A DNA stretch of 64,000 nucleotides from JAVKBW01 sp040222995 (GCA_040222995.1 JAVKBW010000087.1:62001-126000), one strand, 5' to 3'; counted from the first letter of the stretch, positions 8,808-18,436 are shown. Numbers and translations: made by a program. The notes: a model not told the origin generated them from the letters alone.

Positions 8808-9905
8808 ATGTCGTATGTCGAGCTGGAATCGGTGGTTAAGTCCTACGGCAGCACGCGAGTGCTGCATGGCGTCGATCTGGATATAGATCAGGGGGAGTTC
8901 GCGGTTTTTGTCGGTCCGTCAGGATGCGGAAAGACGACGCTGCTGCGCACGATCGCCGGCCTGGAGGAACTCGACAGCGGCTCGATAAAAATCGGCGGCG
9001 AGCGGATCGATATTCTGCCGCCCTCGAAGCGGGGCATCGCCATGGTGTTCCAGAACTATGCCCTCTATCCGCATATGTCGGTATTTGAAAACATGTCGTT
9101 CGGCCTGCGGCTTGCGAAAACGGACAAAACGCTTATCCGCAAGCGTGTGAAGGAAACCGCTGAAATCCTGCAGATTTCTGACTATCTGGACAGACGGCCG
9201 AAAGCACTATCGGGCGGTCAGCGGCAACGCGTTGCCATCGGGCGCGCCATTATCCAGGAACCCAACGTGTTTCTGTTCGACGAACCGTTATCGAACCTGG
9301 ATGCCAAGCTGAGGGTAAAAATGCGGGTGGAACTGGCGCGGCTGCATCAGAGACTGAAAACGACCATGATCTATGTGACCCATGATCAGGTGGAAGCCAT
9401 GACGATGGCCGACAAGATCGTTATTCTCAATCAGGGTAATATCGAACAGGTCGGCCGCCCGCTTGACCTGTATAATTATCCGAAAAACCGGTTTGTCGCC
9501 GAATTCATCGGTTCGCCGGCAATGAACTTTCTGAAGGCGAAGATCATCGAAGTGCAGGACCGCGCGATCACGGTCGATGTGGATGGCGGGTCTCGTATTC
9601 CGGTTCCCTGTAAACCCGATTCCGCCGCAACTGTCGGCGCGCCGGTTTTGCTTGGCATCCGGCCGGAGTCAATGACGCTTAACGGCGAAAGCGCTGCCCG
9701 AATAACCGGCGCCGTCGATGCAGTGGAGCGGCTTGGCAACGAGACTTATCTGTACGTCACGACGATGCAGGGCGAAGAAATCACGGTCCACACCGCAGGC
9801 GACGAGGTTGTCCGGTCCGGTGACACCATCGACATCGGATTCGATGCCGCAAAGTGCCACCTGTTTCAACAGGCCGGCCCGGCATTCGAACGCGTGACGG
9901 CCTAG
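8808..9905 (+). CDS. Carbohydrate ABC transporter ATPase (MalK/UgpC type)
   Basis: The 365 residues comprise an ABC domain and a C-terminal TOBE/regulatory domain. Walker A is GPSGCGKTT (36-44), the signature LSGGQ (134-138), Walker B LFDEP and the switch His lies in THDQVEA. The ATG at 8808 follows the preceding stop by one base and has an AAGGGGG ribosome site; the longer frame was rejected. It should power the CUT1-type importer whose binding protein and permeases are at 11.9-15.1 kb, since that cluster lacks its own ATPase. One ATPase forms the homodimer in such systems. Confidence 0.93.
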   Translation: MSYVELESVVKSYGSTRVLHGVDLDIDQGEFAVFVGPSGCGKTTLLRTIAGLEELDSGSIKIGGERIDILPPSKRGIAMVFQNYALYPHMSVFENMSFGLRLAKTDKTLIRKRVKETAEILQISDYLDRRPKALSGGQRQRVAIGRAIIQEPNVFLFDEPLSNLDAKLRVKMRVELARLHQRLKTTMIYVTHDQVEAMTMADKIVILNQGNIEQVGRPLDLYNYPKNRFVAEFIGSPAMNFLKAKIIEVQDRAITVDVDGGSRIPVPCKPDSAATVGAPVLLGIRPESMTLNGESAARITGAVDAVERLGNETYLYVTTMQGEEITVHTAGDEVVRSGDTIDIGFDAAKCHLFQQAGPAFERVTA

Positions 9906-9923
9906 AGGGTCGTCCGGCGCGGT

Positions 9924-10688
9924 CTAGAAGGTTATCGTCAAACCGCCGTCGACAACCAGCACATGGCCGGTGATGTAGCTGCATTCCGGCGATGCGAGGA
10001 ACAGCGCGGCGGATGCGATTTCCTCCGGCTCTCCCGCCCTGCCAAGCGGTATTTTGCGGCGTTTCACATACCATTCCTGAAACAGATCGGTCGTTGTCTC
10101 ATCAACGCCGTTAACGAAACTCATCGGCGTGTGGATGCAGCCCGGCGCGATCGCGTTGACATTGATATTATGCTCGGCGAGTTCTGTGGCGAGGCATCGG
10201 GTGAACGCGTTGATGCCGCCTTTGCTGGCCGCATAGGCGCTTACCGTCGGCTCGGACGCCAACGACTGGGTCGATGATATATTGACGATGCGGCCGTAGT
10301 TTGCCGCCGTCATAACCGGCGTCACCAGTTTGCACAGGACGAACTGTGCCTCCAGATTGACCTGTTGTGTATGACGCCACTGTTCAAGCGTGGTCGTAAC
10401 CGACAATTCGTAGTATGAAATTCCGGCATTGTTGACCAGAATACTGACGGTGCCGTGCTGTCGTGCGGTTTCCGAGACGATCCCGTCAAGGGCGTCGTGA
10501 TTCTGCAGATCCAGAACGTGTCCGGTGAAACGGTCATGGGTTTCCGAAAGAGTTTCGATGCCCTTTTCGTTCAGGTCTACGCCAACGACAGTTGCGCCTT
10601 CCTCCAGAAAACGGGTCGAAATCGCGCGCCCCATACCCTGGGCCGCGCCTGTAACGATAGCGACCTGATCCTTCAGTCTGAGTGACAT
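9924..10688 (-). CDS. Short-chain dehydrogenase/reductase (sugar or keto-acid type)
   Basis: A 254-residue classical SDR with NAD(P) motif TGAAQGMG near the N-terminus, the NNAG motif, a catalytic Ser (NISST) and Tyr-x3-Lys as YAASK. It carries the C-terminal PEEIA..LFLASPE segment typical of gluconate 5-dehydrogenase or galactitol/fucose dehydrogenase relatives. It lies 46 bases downstream of the SMP-30 lactonase on the same strand. The pair would oxidise a sugar to its lactone and open the ring, but sugar and cofactor cannot be read from sequence. The gene converges on the ATPase gene. Confidence 0.88.
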   Translation of the reverse strand: MSLRLKDQVAIVTGAAQGMGRAISTRFLEEGATVVGVDLNEKGIETLSETHDRFTGHVLDLQNHDALDGIVSETARQHGTVSILVNNAGISYYELSVTTTLEQWRHTQQVNLEAQFVLCKLVTPVMTAANYGRIVNISSTQSLASEPTVSAYAASKGGINAFTRCLATELAEHNINVNAIAPGCIHTPMSFVNGVDETTTDLFQEWYVKRRKIPLGRAGEPEEIASAALFLASPECSYITGHVLVVDGGLTITF

Positions 10689-10734
10689 GATTTATTCCTT
10701 TCTTAACCCGTATCCTGGACGCGTCTGGCGTGTA

Positions 10735-11595
10735 TTAGCCGATTTTCGGATACCGGACTGGCAGCCCCGGTATGTCCATTTTAGCAGCGTGTACGGACCA
10801 GCCGCAAAGGCTGGCGATCAGCAGCGTTTTCATGTCGGGACCGCCAAAGGCCACGTTTGTCGGCGCCAGCAGATGAAGCTGTTCCCAGTCGTCATAGAGT
10901 GTAATGAGCTCGCCTCGGCCTGTATCGTATTTGTAGATGATGTTCGGGTTGAACAGACCGATATACAGATTGCCGTCGACATCCAGCGCAACGCCGTCGG
11001 GTACCTGCCTCGGCAATTCGACTATCACGTCTCGGTCGCCGGGCGAGCCGTCGGCTTTGATTTCCAATCTGGAAATCAACGGTGGTGATGATTCGACCAC
11101 AAAAAGAGCGTCGCCCTTTCCGCTTAGACACATGCCGTTCGTGAATCCGTTGGCGCTCGTGTCCCAGATTTCCGCCGCACCCCCGGGTGCGATCCGCCAG
11201 ATAAACCCGTTTTTTTCACCGAAATCGCCGGAATCGGAAACATACAGGTTTCCGTTGTCGTCAAAGACGGGATAATTCGGCACCCGCATTTTCTGGCGGT
11301 CGTTGCCTTCGCTGTAAATCGAGATCGTACCGTCCGGGGTGATTTTGTTTACGCAGGCAAGCTTTTCGTCGCAGGCGTAAACATTACCTTCCGCATCATG
11401 CGCCATTCCCAGAACGAAACCGCCGGGAACACGGGCGAACTCGTCGCAAGTCGAATCGTCCAGTGCGAACCGGTAAACCTGACCTTCCTCGCCGCCGGCA
11501 TAGACCTTACTGTCTGGGCCCCAGGCGACGCCTTCGGGATGGTCCAGGTGATGTCCAAGATTGGTGAGTTCAATTTTATTAGCACCAGCCGCCAT
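10735..11595 (-). CDS. SMP-30/gluconolactonase-type sugar lactonase
   Basis: A 286-residue six-bladed beta-propeller of the SMP-30/LRE family. Visible marks are HHLDHPEGVAWGPD at the start, the repeated GN.Y..D blade pattern and ANGFTNGMCLSG with the conserved Asn. These enzymes hydrolyse aldonolactones using a divalent metal. I chose the ATG at 11595 because GGGAGAG lies just upstream; the 47 extra upstream residues are not family-like. It heads a two-gene unit with the SDR and is divergent from the binding-protein gene. A shared operator candidate lies between them. Confidence 0.9.
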   Translation of the reverse strand: MAAGANKIELTNLGHHLDHPEGVAWGPDSKVYAGGEEGQVYRFALDDSTCDEFARVPGGFVLGMAHDAEGNVYACDEKLACVNKITPDGTISIYSEGNDRQKMRVPNYPVFDDNGNLYVSDSGDFGEKNGFIWRIAPGGAAEIWDTSANGFTNGMCLSGKGDALFVVESSPPLISRLEIKADGSPGDRDVIVELPRQVPDGVALDVDGNLYIGLFNPNIIYKYDTGRGELITLYDDWEQLHLLAPTNVAFGGPDMKTLLIASLCGWSVHAAKMDIPGLPVRYPKIG

Positions 11596-11932
11596 TTGTC
11601 GCTCTCCCAAAAGTGCGGTTGCTTCAGGCGCACTCCGCACAATGCTCCCGGTTCGCCCGCCGACAGATATTCCTTGACGGGACATCCTTGAAAAGTCGCA
11701 CCCCTCGCACTTGACGGGGGAAACTCGACAGAGCATAGTTTATCCAACATATCAGATCAAGTTCCGAAATATCGGAATTTGTGTATGATGGAAAAATCAT
11801 CAGGTCGGCGGGATTTCCTGTTTCATGAAGGCGGGCGCCCTTTCGACTGATACGGACAGCAGACGGTCGCTGTTGGTTTGCGTGGTTTCGCGGCCGTTGA
11901 AACAAGGCATGATAACAGGAGGCTTTGAGGAA
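11596..11932. promoter_or_regulatory. Divergent promoter region between lactonase and binding-protein genes
   Basis: This 337-bp region has no convincing gene. It carries operator candidate 2 about midway, 167 bp from the lactonase start and 155 bp from the binding-protein start. An ORF reading through from 11825 lacks any conserved segment before the binding-protein start. Confidence 0.6.
11762..11777. promoter_or_regulatory. Operator candidate 2 of the IclR-type motif
   Basis: TTCCGAAATATCGGAA is a 16-bp near-perfect dyad with half sites TTCCGA and TCGGAA. It is placed to control both the lactonase/SDR unit and the binding-protein/permease unit. Confidence 0.6.
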
Positions 11933-13276
11933 ATGGACGATAAATTCGGTTTTGGTGACTATTCTCGCCGCAGATTTCTGAAGACATCTGCCGGCGTAGG
12001 CGCAAGCGCGGCGCTGGGTGGTATCGCCGCTCCCTTCGCAGCCAATGCGCAGACAGCAAACCTTAATATGTGGTGGTGGGGAGAGCAGGAGCTTCCCGGC
12101 CTGCAGAAATTCGTCGACGAATCGATCGCCAAGTACACCGGCGCGAAAGTCGACTCCATGCTGCAGGACACATCGGTTGTGATTTCGCAGTTCCAGAATG
12201 CCGGCGCTGCCGGTGAGGCGCCGGACATCCAGTATCTCTGGAATGGTATCTACCATATGGAGAGCGTCTGGTTCGGCTATCTGCGTCCGGTAAACGGCCT
12301 GGTCGACGACAAGGTTATCAAATCATCCAGCCCGACCCTCCTCAGCCGGTATGACGGTAACGTCTACAGGGTCGGCTGGTATCCCATTCCGATGGTCTGG
12401 TGCTATAACAAGGATCTGTTCGATCAGGCGGGTCTCGATGCCGAAAATCCGCCCGTGACGTGGGATGAATTCCTCGACGCCTGTGAAACGCTTCGGTCCA
12501 AGGATATCGAGCCTGTCGGTGGCGGTATTCAGGACGGATACTGGGGCGAGTGGTATTTCGCCCATGGTCTCGCCCAGTGCATCGATACGGCAGGTGAAGC
12601 CGTCGACCTGTTCATTGGCGAACGCGACTGGCGCGAACCGAAGTATCACGAATTCTGGGTTCGCCTCGAAGAGCTCAAGAAAGCCGGTTTCCTGAACAAG
12701 GACATGTCGTCTCTCGAGCTCTATCCCGGGATCGATCTTATCGTGAACGGTAAAATCGCCATGGGTGAATCGATCGGAACGCGCCTGCCTGCGGACAGCA
12801 AGGCGACTGGCGGCCAGATCGGAACCATGGTGATGCCAACCTTCGGCAAAGGGAAAATGGCCGGGAAACCGATTCTTGACGTGCAAGGGCTCGGCATTTC
12901 CACCGATTCAAAGAATCCCGAAGCCGCCGCGGCATTCCTCGAATACCTCCATTCGCCGGAACGGCTGAAGGCATTCTGGGATATTACAGGCTGGATACCG
13001 GCAAGCACCGATTTCGACGCGGGACTTATCGAAGACGACAGCGTCAAGAGCATGTGGAACAAGTGGGGCCTTGGCGAGAATATCCCCTATGTTGGAAATC
13101 TCGCGCCGGGGCAGTTCTACGAACAGGCTATCTTCCCTGTCGGCCAGGAAATCGTGCAGGGCAATATGACAGGCGAGGAAGCGGGTGATTTGTCGGCGCG
13201 TGTCGTTCAGGAATGGCGGGACTTCAACCCCGACATGATCGACAAGTACCGCAAATGGGCCGTCGATCTCAGTTGA
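11933..13276 (+). CDS. Carbohydrate ABC transporter solute-binding protein (family 1, Tat signal)
   Basis: The 447-residue periplasmic protein has an N-terminal twin-arginine region (SRRRFLKTSAG) and a hydrophobic stretch ending in AANAQTA, so export by the Tat route is likely. The mature part resembles extracellular solute-binding protein family 1 (MalE/UgpB type). It is rich in surface Trp, including NMWWWG at the mature N-terminus, as expected for sugar stacking. The start at 11933 is supported by GAGGAA and the signal peptide. Two permeases and an epimerase follow, and a hairpin with a T-run separates it from the first permease. Confidence 0.9.
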   Translation: MDDKFGFGDYSRRRFLKTSAGVGASAALGGIAAPFAANAQTANLNMWWWGEQELPGLQKFVDESIAKYTGAKVDSMLQDTSVVISQFQNAGAAGEAPDIQYLWNGIYHMESVWFGYLRPVNGLVDDKVIKSSSPTLLSRYDGNVYRVGWYPIPMVWCYNKDLFDQAGLDAENPPVTWDEFLDACETLRSKDIEPVGGGIQDGYWGEWYFAHGLAQCIDTAGEAVDLFIGERDWREPKYHEFWVRLEELKKAGFLNKDMSSLELYPGIDLIVNGKIAMGESIGTRLPADSKATGGQIGTMVMPTFGKGKMAGKPILDVQGLGISTDSKNPEAAAAFLEYLHSPERLKAFWDITGWIPASTDFDAGLIEDDSVKSMWNKWGLGENIPYVGNLAPGQFYEQAIFPVGQEIVQGNMTGEEAGDLSARVVQEWRDFNPDMIDKYRKWAVDLS

Positions 13277-13298
13277 TCCTGCACAGTTAGGCCAATCT

Positions 13299-13340
13299 CA
13301 TGCCGGGTACATCCTGATGGTGTACTTGGCATGCCTTTTT
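13299..13340 (+). terminator. Hairpin with T-run between binding-protein and permease genes
   Basis: Arms at 13299-13311 and 13321-13333 form a 13-bp stem (two G-U pairs) with a 9-nt loop, followed by CCTTTTT. It probably acts as a partial terminator or 3' stabiliser giving more binding protein than permease. Confidence 0.7.
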
Positions 13341-13381
13341 CAGTTTACTGACCGTAGATCACTCATTGCCGACGGGCGCCG

Positions 13382-14260
13382 ATGTTTCATTCGTCCAAGA
13401 CTACCGCGCTTATCTTCATTACGCCGCTGATCGTTCTGCTGGCCTTCGTGTTCGGCTATCCGCTGATCCGCGTGTTCGAATTCAGCTTCAAGATGATTCG
13501 CGGCCTCGATGGACCGTGGATCGGATTGCGGAACTACGAACTGGTTCTGTCGCATGCGCTGTTCTGGGAAGCGGTCGGCCATAACCTGTTTCTGCTGCTT
13601 GCGGTGCCCGTGATGATCGTCGTCGCACTGCTTGTTTCTGTCATCCTTTACGAGCAGATCGCCGGATGGAAACTGTATCGGGTGGTCCTGTTTCTGCCGT
13701 TCATTCTGGCAATCCCCATCGTCGCCATCGTTCTCAGGAAAATGTTTCAGTTCAGCGGGCCGGTGAACGAGGTTCTGCGCTGGCTGGGACTGGATTTTCT
13801 GGCGCTCGACTGGATCGGTTCTTCCGATGTCGCGCTATGGACCGTTCTCATGGTGATCATATGGCGAGAATCCGCATTGGGAATAATTCTGTTTCTTGCC
13901 CGCCTTTTAAGTCTTGATGAATCGCTGATTGAAGCGGCCAAGCTGGACGGAGCGACATGGTGGCAACGGCTGCGTTATGTGATCCTGCCGCAGATGAAGG
14001 GCGTCATCGAATTCTTCGCGGTGGTCAGCGTGATCACGATGCTCACGGCGGTCTTTGCCTATGTTTATACGTTCGGTGGCGGGCGCGGCGGGCCGGGAAC
14101 CTCCACAACGGTCATCGAACTTTACATCTTCAATGCACTGACCAGAACAAGCCTGCCCGGCATCGCGTCCGCCGTTTCCATGATTCTGCTGCTGGCCTCC
14201 ACCATTCTCATCTTCTTGCTGTTTATCGTCCGCAGGAGGCAGCACGATGATGATATGTGA
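13382..14260 (+). CDS. Carbohydrate ABC transporter permease 1 (MalF/UgpA type)
   Basis: The 292-residue inner-membrane protein has about six helices and the cytoplasmic EAA loop, read as EAAKLDGATWWQRLRYVILP. That is the coupling segment for the MalK-type ATPase. It follows the binding-protein gene after a hairpin and precedes the second permease by 42 bases. It should form a heterodimer with the next gene product for sugar uptake. The start has no strong ribosome site but matches the usual N-terminus. Confidence 0.9.
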   Translation: MFHSSKTTALIFITPLIVLLAFVFGYPLIRVFEFSFKMIRGLDGPWIGLRNYELVLSHALFWEAVGHNLFLLLAVPVMIVVALLVSVILYEQIAGWKLYRVVLFLPFILAIPIVAIVLRKMFQFSGPVNEVLRWLGLDFLALDWIGSSDVALWTVLMVIIWRESALGIILFLARLLSLDESLIEAAKLDGATWWQRLRYVILPQMKGVIEFFAVVSVITMLTAVFAYVYTFGGGRGGPGTSTTVIELYIFNALTRTSLPGIASAVSMILLLASTILIFLLFIVRRRQHDDDM

Positions 14261-14302
14261 CGGACAGTTTCTGACAGCCGCAGGCGACGGGAGTATTTCG
14301 CC

Positions 14303-15118
14303 ATGAAGCTCGACACGGCCGCCAAACAGAGTGTGCTCGTAAGCGCGTCATTTGTCGCGCTGTTGCCGACCGTCTTCATGATCCTGACGTCGCTGAAAAC
14401 ACAGGAAGAGTACGGGCGCGACAAGATCGGCCTGCCAGACGGGGTTGAATTCGCCAATTTTCAGGGCCTGCTTTTCGACAGCCCGTTCATGCTGTGGATG
14501 GCGAACAGCGCGCTGCTGGTTATCGGCGCCGTTCTGGTAAGCACCGTCGTTTCCTGTCTGGCGGCTTTTGCAATCGCACGCATGAAGTTCCGCGGGCGCG
14601 AACCGCTGTTCGTGATCAGCACATCCCTTATGGCGATGCCCCCTGTCGTTCTGATCGTCCCGTTGTTTGTCCTGTATACCCAGCTTTCGCTGATCAGCAC
14701 CTATCACGGCGTCATTGTTATCTATGCCGGGTTGATCACGCCTTTCTCGGTTTATCTTCTGACGACGTTTTTCCGGACTCTGCCGCAGGAACTTTTTGAG
14801 TCCGCGCGTATCGACGGCGCGGATAACATAGACATTCTGTTCAGGATCGTGCTGCCGTTGTCTTTGCCGGCCATATTGACGCTTGTTGTCGTCAACTCGC
14901 TCTATGTCTGGAACGATCTGCTGATTTCCATCATTTTTCTGCAGGACGATTCGATGCGGACGCTGATGGCGGGGCTCACTGTTTTTCAGGGCCGTTACAA
15001 CAATCAGATTCCCCTGACCATGGCCGGTACGGTTATCGCCAGTGCACCGATGGTCATTCTCTACGTGGTGTTCCAGAAACACTTCATCCGTGGATTGATG
15101 GCAGGGGCGATAAAATAG
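14303..15118 (+). CDS. Carbohydrate ABC transporter permease 2 (MalG/UgpE type)
   Basis: The 271-residue membrane protein has six predicted helices and an EAA-type loop (ESARIDGADNIDILFRIVLP). A GGGAG ribosome site lies just upstream of the ATG. The C-terminus (HFIRGLMAGAIK) is typical of the MalG subfamily. It completes the channel with the preceding gene. The ATPase is encoded separately at 8.8 kb, under the same proposed operator type. Confidence 0.9.
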   Translation: MKLDTAAKQSVLVSASFVALLPTVFMILTSLKTQEEYGRDKIGLPDGVEFANFQGLLFDSPFMLWMANSALLVIGAVLVSTVVSCLAAFAIARMKFRGREPLFVISTSLMAMPPVVLIVPLFVLYTQLSLISTYHGVIVIYAGLITPFSVYLLTTFFRTLPQELFESARIDGADNIDILFRIVLPLSLPAILTLVVVNSLYVWNDLLISIIFLQDDSMRTLMAGLTVFQGRYNNQIPLTMAGTVIASAPMVILYVVFQKHFIRGLMAGAIK

Positions 15119-15134
15119 ACAAGCGGCGGCAACC

Positions 15135-16076
15135 ATGATTGTGCTCGAAAACGGCGCGCTTCGGATCGAGATAGACCCGCAGGTCGGCGGCGCCATTACA
15201 TCGGTCGTTCATCAGAAAACCGGTCTGTCGGTGCTGGGCAGAACACCGTGGGATATCATGTCTCTACCGTCAGGATCCGGAATAATCGAGAATGAAGACG
15301 GCTGGTTGCGGACCTATCCTGGCGGCTGGCCGCTGCTTTTCCCGAATGGCGGCGATGCATGCGAGTTCGAAGGCGTACATCACGGTTTTCACGGCGAGGC
15401 CTCGATATCGCCATGGCAATGCGAAACGGACGGAGTATCGGCATGGCTCACCCGTCGGTTCTATTCTTTGCCGGTTACCATGGAACGGAAGATAGAGATA
15501 AACGGCGATAGTCTGCTGATTGACGAAAGCGTAATCCTGAACGGCGATACGCCGGTCAGGGTCATGTGGACTCATCATCCGTCTTTCGGCGGCGATCTCC
15601 TCGACGGTGATTTCGAAATTCAAACCGGCGCCCGGAAGGTCGTTGTCGACGATACCTTCGAGATGGACACCAACCCCCTCGTGCCCGGCGCGGAAGGGCC
15701 GTGGCCGGTCGTACCCGGCAAGACCGGCCCCTATAACCTGAGCCGGCCAGTGGTTGGTAAGTCCACGATGGCTTACCTGCACGATTTCGATGACGCCATG
15801 GTCTCGATCCGGCGAACCGATGGTTCCATCGGGGCGACCCTGACCTGGGATGAAAACCGTTTCCCATATGCCTGGATGTGGTGCGAGCTGGGCGGAACGC
15901 TCGAACCGCCCTGGTATGGCCGGGCCCGGCTGATCGGTCTCGAACCCGGCACGTCCTGGCCCGGGACAGGTCTGGCCGATGTCGCAAGGCGTGGCGGCCC
16001 GCTGCTAACTCTCACGCCCGGCGAACCAGCGACAGCATGGCTGAAGCTACAGGTTTTCGAGCCGAAGGGCGCCTGA
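15135..16076 (+). CDS. Aldose 1-epimerase family protein
   Basis: A 313-residue galactose-mutarotase-like beta-sandwich protein. Readable family marks are the N-terminal LRIEIDPQVGGAITSV, the FPNGGD and HHGFHGE segment (candidate catalytic His), THHPSFGG in the middle and the GLEPGTSWPG region. Mutarotases interconvert anomers so that the dehydrogenase meets the right form of the imported sugar. It is the last gene of the binding-protein/permease unit, 16 bases after the second permease. It could also act on a sugar acid or phosphosugar; the substrate is not inferable. Confidence 0.85.
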   Translation: MIVLENGALRIEIDPQVGGAITSVVHQKTGLSVLGRTPWDIMSLPSGSGIIENEDGWLRTYPGGWPLLFPNGGDACEFEGVHHGFHGEASISPWQCETDGVSAWLTRRFYSLPVTMERKIEINGDSLLIDESVILNGDTPVRVMWTHHPSFGGDLLDGDFEIQTGARKVVVDDTFEMDTNPLVPGAEGPWPVVPGKTGPYNLSRPVVGKSTMAYLHDFDDAMVSIRRTDGSIGATLTWDENRFPYAWMWCELGGTLEPPWYGRARLIGLEPGTSWPGTGLADVARRGGPLLTLTPGEPATAWLKLQVFEPKGA

Positions 16077-16087
16077 CCGGATCTATT

Positions 16088-17263
16088 TCACGGCAGCAGA
16101 TACTTCACCACTGTATCGTCGTCCAGTTCAATCCCGAGACCGGGTTTCGACGGAAGCGGCATCGTGCCGTCCTTGCGCACGCTGGCTTCTGACCGAAGCA
16201 GGTTCTTGCGAAGCTGCGAACGTGACAGCTCGGGGGCGAGATACTCGAAATACGGGGCCGCCGGGCAGGACGCCTGGAATGTCTGGCCGCACGCGCCGGT
16301 GATGCCCGTCTTGTAGCCATGCGGAATACAGAGCACGCCGGCCAGTTCGCACATTTCGGCAATCCGCCGTATCTCTGTCAGCCCGCCGCAACGGTTGATA
16401 TCGGGCTGAACCACGTCGACGCCGCCGACCTCGATCCATTCGCGGATTTCCCAGCGCGTCGCCGCATGCTCCGCACCGCAGACCCGCATCGGCGCACGCT
16501 CGGCAAGTTTCGCGTGGCCAAGCAGGTCATCGTGCTGCAGGGCGGCTTCGGAGAAATAGATGTTTTCATCCCGGAGCTTTTCCAGTGTTACGGCGGCCTG
16601 ACGCCAGTCGTGCCAGCGGTAGCCGAAATCGAGCATTAAAGTGATATCGGGACCGACGATCTGCCGGCCGGCCTTGATGCAATCGACCAGGCCGTCATCG
16701 GAAACGAGGTCTTCGAATATCACTTCAAGCTTGATGGCGCGAAACCCGATATCCATTGCCTGTTTCAGCAGGGTTTCGGTCACGTCCATCATCTCGTCAA
16801 CGTTGCGGCCCTGCGGCAGTCCCTGGAAGACCGTGCTGTAGGGCGTAAGTTCGGTGCGAAGTGCGCCTCCCATCAGTTTGTAGGCCGGCAGACCGAGTTG
16901 CTTTCCGGCAAGATCGTACAGAGCGATGTCGATAGCGGACAGAACGTGAATGCCAAACCCGCGCCGGCCCGGATACTGGGTGCCGTCATACAGTTTTCGC
17001 CACAATCCGCCGGTCTCCACCGGATCCTCGCCGATCAGGAGCTTGACCATGTTCTGGCTCATCGAATGCGCCGAATGCATGTTGAGATAGCTGTCCACCG
17101 CTTCCGGCGGTGCGTCGCATTCGCCGATGCCGCATCTGCCGTCGCTGTCGGTTATCCGGATCACGACAGTTTCCACCGATCCATCCAGATCGTCCTCAAA
17201 CACGATCGTTTCCGGGTCTTCGCGAAGTTTCAGAACCTCTACCTTCTCGATCGGCGAAATCAT
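16088..17263 (-). CDS. Enolase-superfamily sugar-acid dehydratase (MR/MLE), copy 2
   Basis: The 391-residue TIM-barrel enzyme has metal ligands in LMLDFGYRW (Asp), YFSEAAL (Glu) and GAEHAATR (Glu), and the catalytic His in PHGYKTG with the partner Asp in VVQPDINRCGG. The Lys motif reads AIKLE, so the second Lys of KxK is Glu. This arrangement resembles acid-sugar dehydratases using a His-Asp base. Start at 17263 with GGGAGAG upstream; the longer frame overlaps the previous gene. It follows copy 3 by 16 bases in the same operon and is convergent with the epimerase gene. Confidence 0.9.
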   Translation of the reverse strand: MISPIEKVEVLKLREDPETIVFEDDLDGSVETVVIRITDSDGRCGIGECDAPPEAVDSYLNMHSAHSMSQNMVKLLIGEDPVETGGLWRKLYDGTQYPGRRGFGIHVLSAIDIALYDLAGKQLGLPAYKLMGGALRTELTPYSTVFQGLPQGRNVDEMMDVTETLLKQAMDIGFRAIKLEVIFEDLVSDDGLVDCIKAGRQIVGPDITLMLDFGYRWHDWRQAAVTLEKLRDENIYFSEAALQHDDLLGHAKLAERAPMRVCGAEHAATRWEIREWIEVGGVDVVQPDINRCGGLTEIRRIAEMCELAGVLCIPHGYKTGITGACGQTFQASCPAAPYFEYLAPELSRSQLRKNLLRSEASVRKDGTMPLPSKPGLGIELDDDTVVKYLLP

Positions 17264-17279
17264 ACGTTTCTCTCCCTGA

Positions 17280-18410
17280 TCAGGCGACCGCAAAGCGCTC
17301 CAGCGCATCGTCGCTCAGACTTATACCGAGACCGGGGCCCATGGGCCGCGTCACCTTGCCGTCCGCTTCCACATCGAACGTTTCGTTGCACAGGCTCCAG
17401 CGCAACGGCGATTCACTGGTCGAATATTCAAGCGGTTCGTCCGTCCAGTGCTGTGAAAGCACGTTCAGGTTCATAGCAACCGTGATGTTCGTCTTGTAGC
17501 CATGCGTCACGACTCTTTTGCCGCGTTCTTTCACCATTGCGCATAACCGGCGGAATTCAGTAAGGCCGCCAAGCATCGTTATATCGGGTTGGGCAATGTC
17601 CACACGGCCGACATCGAGCATCTGCCGGTACTCATGGCAAGTGGTAAGGCCCAGGTCGCCGCCGGTGATGGGGATGCCGTGACCGACGAATTCTGCATGC
17701 CCTTCAATATCGTCAAGCGGCAGGGGCGCTTCCAGCCATTCGAAGCCGCATTCCCTGAATACCGGCATGAAGGGCAAACCCTGTTCCGCCCTTGTCCATG
17801 CCGTCGCGGCATCGCACATCAGTTTGATATCCTTGCCGACATGGTCGCGCGCCGTGCGGATCAGCGTTTCGGTGCGGGCGACGTCTTCGTTCCAGTGCGG
17901 GTCGGCGACGATCTTTATTGCTTTCAGACCACGGTTCAGACCGCGGTCTATATTGGCGCGGACGTCATCCGGTGTCTTTCCGAGCGGATAGACAGTTCCA
18001 TAAGCCAGAATACGATCGCGGGTCGGCGTCCCCAGCAGTTCCGCAATTGGCTTGTTTTCAACCTTTCCCTTAAGATCCCACAACGCAATGTCGATTGCGG
18101 ATATCGCATGGATTACAATTCCCCGTCTGCCGATGTAGAAGGTGCCGTCATACATACGCTGCCAGAGTTCTTCTATATCGGCAGGATCCTGCCCGAGGAG
18201 GAGTTCGCGAAGACCGCGGGCCCCCGAATGAGACGGATTGGCATTGATAATGGCTCTAATGACACCCGGCAGACTGTCCGTTTCAGCAATGCCTGTTATG
18301 CCTGCATCGGTATGGACGCGGACCACACAAGTGTCGTATGAGCCGTCTAAACCAGTGGCATCCCAACCGGGAACACGCAGCTCGATTACTTCAATATCAG
18401 TTATTCGCAA
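17280..18410 (-). CDS. Enolase-superfamily sugar-acid dehydratase (MR/MLE), copy 3
   Basis: A 376-residue enzyme with ligands in LMCDAATAW (Asp) and WLEAPL (Glu). At the third ligand position it has Asp (TGGDLG) instead of the usual Glu. The base is THGYKTN with the partner Asp in AQPDITMLGG. The Lys motif is AIKIV. I place the start at the TTG ending at 18410 because GGAGG lies five bases upstream and the product then begins LRITDIEVIELRVPG, like copy 4. It is the first gene of the unit divergent from the IclR regulator and sits under operator candidate 3. Confidence 0.88.
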   Translation of the reverse strand: MRITDIEVIELRVPGWDATGLDGSYDTCVVRVHTDAGITGIAETDSLPGVIRAIINANPSHSGARGLRELLLGQDPADIEELWQRMYDGTFYIGRRGIVIHAISAIDIALWDLKGKVENKPIAELLGTPTRDRILAYGTVYPLGKTPDDVRANIDRGLNRGLKAIKIVADPHWNEDVARTETLIRTARDHVGKDIKLMCDAATAWTRAEQGLPFMPVFRECGFEWLEAPLPLDDIEGHAEFVGHGIPITGGDLGLTTCHEYRQMLDVGRVDIAQPDITMLGGLTEFRRLCAMVKERGKRVVTHGYKTNITVAMNLNVLSQHWTDEPLEYSTSESPLRWSLCNETFDVEADGKVTRPMGPGLGISLSDDALERFAVA

Positions 18411-18436
18411 CAGTGCCTCCAAATTGACAATTGTAT

